Shown here piece by piece: positions 30,641-34,493 of a stretch of DNA of 34,493 nucleotides. Position numbers and translations under genes: made by a program. The stretch lies in contig JASHRC010000255.1 of the NCBI GenBank assembly GCA_030037525.1, positions 1 through 34,493 of the forward strand, given 5' to 3'. The notes below the pieces were generated by a model. It did no database searches and had not been told where the DNA came from. It worked only from the letters and a program-made list of their open reading frames with translations. The stretch comes from Candidatus Acidiferrales bacterium. Lineage in GTDB: Bacteria; Acidobacteriota; Terriglobia; Acidiferrales; UBA7541. Position 1 is the stretch's first letter. Every line of letters starts with the position of its first letter.

Positions 30641-32047
30641 CGCCTGGTGGCTTGCAATCGACCCGACGGCGAGCGTGACGATCGTCCCAAGCAAGACGTA
30701 CCAGGTAAAGGCGATGTGCGTAGCGAGTCGCACGGCCACGATTGAGGCAATGCCGGCCGTGAAACCGATGAGCGCTCCCGTCTGGTTGGCGCGACGGTTC
30801 CACGTGCCAAGCAGAAACACCCCGAGCAGTCCGCCATAGGTGATCGACGCGATCGTGAGGCCCGCTTCGAGCACGTGGCCCCACCGAACCAGTCCGAGAG
30901 CGCCCAACACCACACCCCAGGCGGTGGTTGCTAAGCGCGATCGCTTCAGTTGCTGGGCGGGCGTTTCTCCCTTCCCCGCTCCCCAATCGAATGTGCTCGA
31001 AGATGCCAGAGAATTAAGCGAGCCGCTGGCGTTCGACATGGCCACCGCGAAAATCGAAGCTAGGATCAAGCCCGTTAGGCCCGCTGGCGCCTCGCGCACA
31101 ATAAATTCGGGGAAAATGCGGTCGGTGTCCCCGCCGGGCACAACCAGGAAAGCATGTTGCGCGTATGCATAGAGCATGACGCCGAGAAGGAGAAACAGGG
31201 CGAACTGCACGAAGACGATGACGCCGCTGGCAACAAGCGCCTTCTTGCTATCGCCTTCGCTCCGGGCGGCGAGCAGGCGCTGGACCATGGTTTGATCGGT
31301 TCCGTGGCTCGCCATGGTCAGGAATGTGCCGCCGATCGTCCCGGACCAGAACGTGTAACTGCGCGTCAAGCTGAAGGTGAAATCGAAGACGTGGAACTTT
31401 CCTGCCGCGGCCGCGATGTAGCTGGCCTCCGGCCAGCCGCCGGGAATTTTGTGCAGCAGGAGAAAGAACGCCGCAAAGGAACCTGTCAAGTAAAGGGTCA
31501 ACTGCACCAGATCGGTCCAGATCACCGCGCGCATACCGCCCGCGAAGGTGTAGAGCAGTGTGAGGGCCGCGACCAAAGCGATCGAGGCTCGCTCGCCGGT
31601 GCCAAATGCAACGCTGACCACTTTTCCGACCGCCGCGATGCGCACTCCTTCGGCCAGTGCGCGCGTCAGGAGGAACACCAGAGCGGCGGCGCGCTTCATG
31701 CGCAGCCCAAAGCGCTTTTCGAGCAGCTGGTAGGCCGTGTAGAATTCCCCTTGGAAATACTGAGGAACCAGAACCACACATAGAATCACCCGCGCGACCA
31801 GATAGCCCAAGACGAGCTGTAAAAAGCCCAGATTGCCCTCGTAGGCAATTGCGGGCGTACCGATCATTGTGAGCGTGGATGTTTCGGTGGCGACGATGGA
31901 GCAAGCGATCGCCCACCAGGGCGCCGAACGTCCGCCGAGAAAATAGTCGCGAAGGCTTTGTGAGTTGCGGTAAAAGCGGACACCGAAAAGCGTAATTCCG
32001 ACAAGATAGAGCAGGACGATGGAGAAATCGATCGGGCCGATTCGCAT
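30623..32047 (-). CDS. Sodium:solute symporter (SSS family), candidate MurNAc/amino-sugar importer
   Basis: 474-aa inner-membrane protein with about 13 helices. SSS/LeuT-fold blocks are visible: 'FLGGRSAPWWAIACSIVATETSTLTMIG' near the N-terminus (sodium/substrate site region), 'LYTFAGGMRAVIWTDLVQ', 'HGTDQTMVQRLLAARS' and 'ASIFAVAMSNASGSLNSLASS'. The family carries sugars, amino acids or sialic acid with Na+. The substrate is inferred from context: it is divergent from a BadF-type sugar kinase and lies in a block with murQ, NamZ and GH3 genes, so MurNAc, GlcNAc or a muropeptide sugar is likely. A promoter lies about 20 nt upstream. Confidence 0.87.
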   Translation of the reverse strand: MRIGPIDFSIVLLYLVGITLFGVRFYRNSQSLRDYFLGGRSAPWWAIACSIVATETSTLTMIGTPAIAYEGNLGFLQLVLGYLVARVILCVVLVPQYFQGEFYTAYQLLEKRFGLRMKRAAALVFLLTRALAEGVRIAAVGKVVSVAFGTGERASIALVAALTLLYTFAGGMRAVIWTDLVQLTLYLTGSFAAFFLLLHKIPGGWPEASYIAAAAGKFHVFDFTFSLTRSYTFWSGTIGGTFLTMASHGTDQTMVQRLLAARSEGDSKKALVASGVIVFVQFALFLLLGVMLYAYAQHAFLVVPGGDTDRIFPEFIVREAPAGLTGLILASIFAVAMSNASGSLNSLASSSTFDWGAGKGETPAQQLKRSRLATTAWGVVLGALGLVRWGHVLEAGLTIASITYGGLLGVFLLGTWNRRANQTGALIGFTAGIASIVAVRLATHIAFTWYVLLGTIVTLAVGSIASHQALQATN

Positions 32048-32065
32048 GATGCGGCGGGAGGGGCG

Positions 32066-32095
32066 ATGCTAACTGCCGGCTTTAAGAACTGTCAA
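32066..32095 (-). promoter_or_regulatory. Sigma70-type promoter for the SSS symporter
   Basis: On the minus strand a consensus -35 TTGACA (32095-32090), an 18-bp spacer and TAGCAT (32071-32066) precede the symporter ATG. The predicted leader is about 12 nt, with no Shine-Dalgarno in it. The divergent kinase gene starts 17 nt on the other side of the -35. Confidence 0.5.
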
Positions 32096-32112
32096 GCGCG
32101 CTGAGGGAATGG

Positions 32113-33063
32113 ATGGGACCAACGGTAGCCGCCTCCTATTTTCTCGGTTTCGACGGGGGCGGAACTAAAACCGAGTGTGTCCTAGCCGATCGGGATGGGC
32201 GCGCGGTCGCGCGGGCCCAGGCGGGCCCGTCGAACCCGCTGCGAGCCGGCTATGCGCGAGCGTGGTTTGCGCTCGCCGAAGCCGGCGATCTTGTTCTGGC
32301 ACGGGCGAAAATCCATGCCCAACACGTGCGGGCGGTTTGCGCAGGGTTAGGAGGAGCGGGCCGTCCGGGAGTCGTGCGGCGCGTGGCCACCTTCTTCCGA
32401 GGCAGCTACCCAAGCGCCACAGTTCATGTGACCACGGATCTTGAAACGGCGCTCGAGGCTGCGTTTGGCACAGGTGAAGGAATGATCCTCTTGGCCGGCA
32501 CCGGCTCGGCAGCCTTCGGCCGGGACGCCGCCGGACGCACCGCCCGAGCCGGGGGCCGCGGGCCTTGGACCAGCGACGAGGGCAGCGCTTTCGACATCGG
32601 GCGGCAAGCCGTGCGGGCGGTTGTACTCGCCCTAGAGCGCCGCGGGCCTGCCACGGCTCTTTCTGGCCGTCTCTTCCAGCTCTACCATTGCCCCGGTTGG
32701 GAGGATCTCGCCGAGCAGATTGCGAAAAATGCCGATGCTGTCTTCCCCAGGGCGTTTCCTCTGGTGGCCGAATTGGCCGACCGGGGAGATGCGGTCAGCT
32801 GTGAAATTATGTTGCGCGCTGCCTCGTCCCTGGCGGATTTAGCCGTTGGTGTGGTTGGCGGCCTCGACTGGCAGGAACGCGACTTTCTGCTTGCCAGGAT
32901 GGGCGGCGTCCACGGGCGGTCGGAATTCCTCGATTCGGCCCTAGAGGATGAGCTCAAAAAAAGACTACCCCGGGCCTGTCTGGTTCGCGCCGAGATGACA
33001 CCGGCGGAAGCCGCGGTTCGGATGGCGGAACGGCTTGTCCGTGCGAAGGGAAATGACGCCTGA
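32113..33063 (+). CDS. BadF/BadG/BcrA/BcrD-type ATPase, probable MurNAc/GlcNAc kinase
   Basis: 316-aa ASKHA-fold kinase. Phosphate-1 motif 'FLGFDGGGTKTECVLAD' (residues 10-26), 'AGLGGAGRPG', phosphate-2 'LLAGTGSAAFG', 'GGRGPWTSDEGSAFDIGRQA' and late adenosine region 'LARMGGVHGRSEF' are typical of N-acetylglucosamine kinases and of MurK, which phosphorylates MurNAc. It would supply MurNAc-6-P for MurQ; the choice of MurNAc over GlcNAc is inferred from murQ, NamZ and the symporter in the same block. ATG 32113 has GAGGGA 5 nt upstream. Its end overlaps the next gene by 11 nt. Confidence 0.86.
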   Translation: MGPTVAASYFLGFDGGGTKTECVLADRDGRAVARAQAGPSNPLRAGYARAWFALAEAGDLVLARAKIHAQHVRAVCAGLGGAGRPGVVRRVATFFRGSYPSATVHVTTDLETALEAAFGTGEGMILLAGTGSAAFGRDAAGRTARAGGRGPWTSDEGSAFDIGRQAVRAVVLALERRGPATALSGRLFQLYHCPGWEDLAEQIAKNADAVFPRAFPLVAELADRGDAVSCEIMLRAASSLADLAVGVVGGLDWQERDFLLARMGGVHGRSEFLDSALEDELKKRLPRACLVRAEMTPAEAAVRMAERLVRAKGNDA

Positions 33064-33850
33064 AGGGGACGACGAGATCGCCCGAGCGCGCGCAGCACCG
33101 CGCGAAGAGGTGAAGTCTCTGGTGAGCGAGGCCACCGGAGACCTGCTCCTGGCATTGCTGGACAATCCGAATCTGGAGGAACCGGAAGTAGTCTTGTTAC
33201 TCGAGCGCCTCGATTTGCCCGTGACGGTGCTCAGCGCAGTTGCTGGGGCCAAGAGGTGGACATCGAGCGAAGCGGTTCGTCTTCGCCTGGCAAAACATCC
33301 GCGCACGCCCAAACGCGTTGCGCTGGCCGCCTTGCGGCAATTGTATCTATTCAATCTCGTGCGTTTAAGCCTGCTGCCGTCGGTCGCGGCGGATATCCGC
33401 CGTGCGGCCGAAGAAGTGATTTTGACGCGAGTGCCCCATTTGCCGGTGGGAGAAAAACTGGCCCTGGCGCGGCGCGGTCCCGCCCATGTTGCGGGAGCGA
33501 TTCTCGCCGAAGGTCATCATCGGGCCATCCAGCTGGCGCTGGGGAATCGGTTTCTAACCGAGAGCCAGGTCCTGAAGGTGCTGGCCAAGACCGGCGTGCC
33601 CGAGCGCGTGGTGGAGGCCGTTGCCGAGCATCCCAAGTGGTCTTGTCAATCGAACGTGCGCGCAGCGCTGGCGCGCAATCCGCACACACCGGTGGCTTCG
33701 GTGCGCGCGTTTTTGCCCCATCTTACGCTTCGCGAACTCGAGGACATTGCCGGACTCGAAGGGTTGGCGGCGCATCTAAGAAAAGAACTTCGCGAGGAAT
33801 TAGAGCGGAGGGCCGAAGCGGCGGGACGGTCCGCCAAGCCAACTCCGTGA
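33053..33850 (+). CDS. Leucine-rich-repeat-variant (LRV/HEAT-like) helical repeat protein
   Basis: 265 aa, all-helical by pattern, with repeats of the LRV type: 'LLALLDNPNLEEPEVVLLL', 'RLRLAKHPRTPKRVALAAL', 'VVEAVAEHPKWS', 'VRAALARNPHTPVASVRAFL'. The recurring Asn/His-Pro then Thr-Pro turn between helices is typical of LRV repeats. No signal peptide, membrane span or catalytic motif. Such proteins are usually binding scaffolds; no partner can be named. ATG 33053 with GAAGGG just upstream overlaps the kinase gene by 11 nt, so translation is coupled to it. The C-terminus is a charged helix rich in Glu/Arg. Confidence 0.75.
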   Translation: MTPEGDDEIARARAAPREEVKSLVSEATGDLLLALLDNPNLEEPEVVLLLERLDLPVTVLSAVAGAKRWTSSEAVRLRLAKHPRTPKRVALAALRQLYLFNLVRLSLLPSVAADIRRAAEEVILTRVPHLPVGEKLALARRGPAHVAGAILAEGHHRAIQLALGNRFLTESQVLKVLAKTGVPERVVEAVAEHPKWSCQSNVRAALARNPHTPVASVRAFLPHLTLRELEDIAGLEGLAAHLRKELREELERRAEAAGRSAKPTP

Positions 33851-33869
33851 GCCGGCAACCGATCGCACC

Positions 33870-34148
33870 ATGGCGCAGAAATCGCATCGAGTTCAGTGGA
33901 TCATCCTGGTGGGCGCAGTTGTTCTCATCTTTGTCCTTGCCTATTCCTCCTACCAGCAGATGCGCGAGCGCTACGAGGTCTGCGTGACCTTCCAGGGCGC
34001 CACGCATTGCGCCACGGCAGCCGGATCCACCTACAACCAGGCCGTGCGCAGCGCCCAGGAGATCGACTGCCAGCTCCTTGCCCGTGGCCGCGATGAGAAC
34101 ATGGTTTGCCTGGCGAGCTCCCCAACGAGCATTCGACCTGTGAAATGA
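33870..34148 (+). CDS. Small single-span membrane protein with four cysteines
   Basis: 92 aa, not assigned to a known family. One hydrophobic helix near the N-terminus (about residues 9-25, 'VQWIILVGAVVLIFVLAY') is preceded by basic residues, so the remaining 65 residues are predicted outside the cytoplasm. That part has Cys38, Cys47, Cys67 and Cys80, possibly two disulfides, and 'TYNQAVRSAQEIDCQLLARG', which looks helical. It follows the repeat-protein gene by 19 nt and overlaps the next gene (ATGA), so the three are likely one transcript. Confidence 0.7.
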   Translation: MAQKSHRVQWIILVGAVVLIFVLAYSSYQQMRERYEVCVTFQGATHCATAAGSTYNQAVRSAQEIDCQLLARGRDENMVCLASSPTSIRPVK

Positions 34149-34493
34149 CGCGCTGCCTGAATTGCGGAGCCGATCGGAATGCCGAGGTCTGCGCGGCCTG
34201 CGGCCTCAACTCGGCCGGCGCAGAACTGCTTCTGCGCAAAAAGCTGCTGAATCGCACGGCTATCTTTGTGCTCGGGGCTTTGGCCTTTGTGGCCGCCAGT
34301 GTCCGCTATCCTCCCGTGGAAGTTGACGGCGTCCTGATTTTCATCGGAGCACTTTTCTTTCCAACGCTGGGCCTGGCGATCTGGGTCGAGCGAAGGGCAC
34401 TGCGCCATGCGGAAGTCGAGGCGCTCAAACGCGTCTACTATGGGCTGGTTCCCATCCCCTGGCTGTTGGCTGCTTTGCTGATCACCAATGGAT
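34145..34493 (+). CDS. Zinc-ribbon membrane protein (3' end outside window)
   Basis: The frame is open to the window end; 116 residues are visible. An N-terminal zinc ribbon has Cys4, Cys7, Cys16 and Cys19 ('MTRCLNCGADRNAEVCAACG'). At least three hydrophobic helices follow (about residues 38-54, 62-80 and 98-114). The architecture resembles small bacterial 'zinc ribbon plus transmembrane' proteins of unknown role. ATG 34145 overlaps the previous stop by 4 nt (ATGA), implying translational coupling. Confidence 0.72.
   Translation, partial: MTRCLNCGADRNAEVCAACGLNSAGAELLLRKKLLNRTAIFVLGALAFVAASVRYPPVEVDGVLIFIGALFFPTLGLAIWVERRALRHAEVEALKRVYYGLVPIPWLLAALLITNG

Noticed and set aside
1-34493. tRNA, rRNA, CRISPR arrays, transposases, integrases or attachment sites
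   Set aside because: No cloverleaf, rRNA segment, spaced direct repeats, or mobile-element protein was recognised on either strand by reading. A covariance-model and repeat search was not possible here.

Overview
The window is a gene-dense, high-G+C bacterial chromosome segment of 36 protein genes, two of them cut by the window edges. Gene content fits an Acidobacteriota chromosome (Terriglobia-like): an MgtE-domain protein next to an NRAMP-like transporter, DUF5996, a UBP zinc finger, FtsX-type permeases and a large GH3/serine-hydrolase fusion. This placement is inferred from gene content, not from a marker tree. I saw no rRNA, tRNA, CRISPR array, insertion sequence or phage gene. No gap between genes exceeds about 200 bases.

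Layout. 1-3.9 kb (+): a soluble MgtE-N/CBS protein, an NRAMP-related transporter, then uppS and cdsA. 3.9-6.6 kb (-): myo-inositol-phosphate synthase, an agmatinase-like protein that has lost most metal ligands, and a small GlsB/YeaQ membrane protein. 6.8-10.0 kb: small accessory genes (EcsC, DUF5996, UBP zinc finger, 3-methyladenine glycosylase, FmdB zinc ribbon, a 75-aa HMA-like protein). 10.1-12.6 kb (-): a Cu+-type P1B ATPase with YHS and two heavy-metal-binding domains. 12.8-16.6 kb (+): a MacA-like adaptor and two MacB/FtsX-type permeases, with no ATPase gene between them. 16.6-19.8 kb: a TlpA-like thioredoxin, a GT2 glycosyltransferase, two PTPS/QueD paralogues and GTP cyclohydrolase I. 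19.8-22.4 kb (+): rpsO-pnp.

22.5-33.1 kb is the most coherent region: murA and murQ (overlapping), a GH3 (NagZ-type)/beta-lactamase-fold fusion, a divergent DUF1343 (NamZ) exo-muramidase, an SSS-family symporter and a BadF/BcrA-type sugar kinase. Together these could release MurNAc and GlcNAc from peptidoglycan, import and phosphorylate MurNAc, convert it to GlcNAc-6-P, and return it to MurA-dependent synthesis. A DUF71 ATPase and a signal-less BtuF-like protein, probably for B12 salvage, sit inside this block. 33.0-34.5 kb holds a leucine-rich-repeat-variant protein, a small single-span membrane protein and a truncated zinc-ribbon membrane protein.

Several genes lack a clear Shine-Dalgarno and have a -10-like hexamer 6-8 nt before the start codon, suggesting leaderless or near-leaderless transcripts. 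Two divergent cell-wall genes appear to share one palindromic -10 element.
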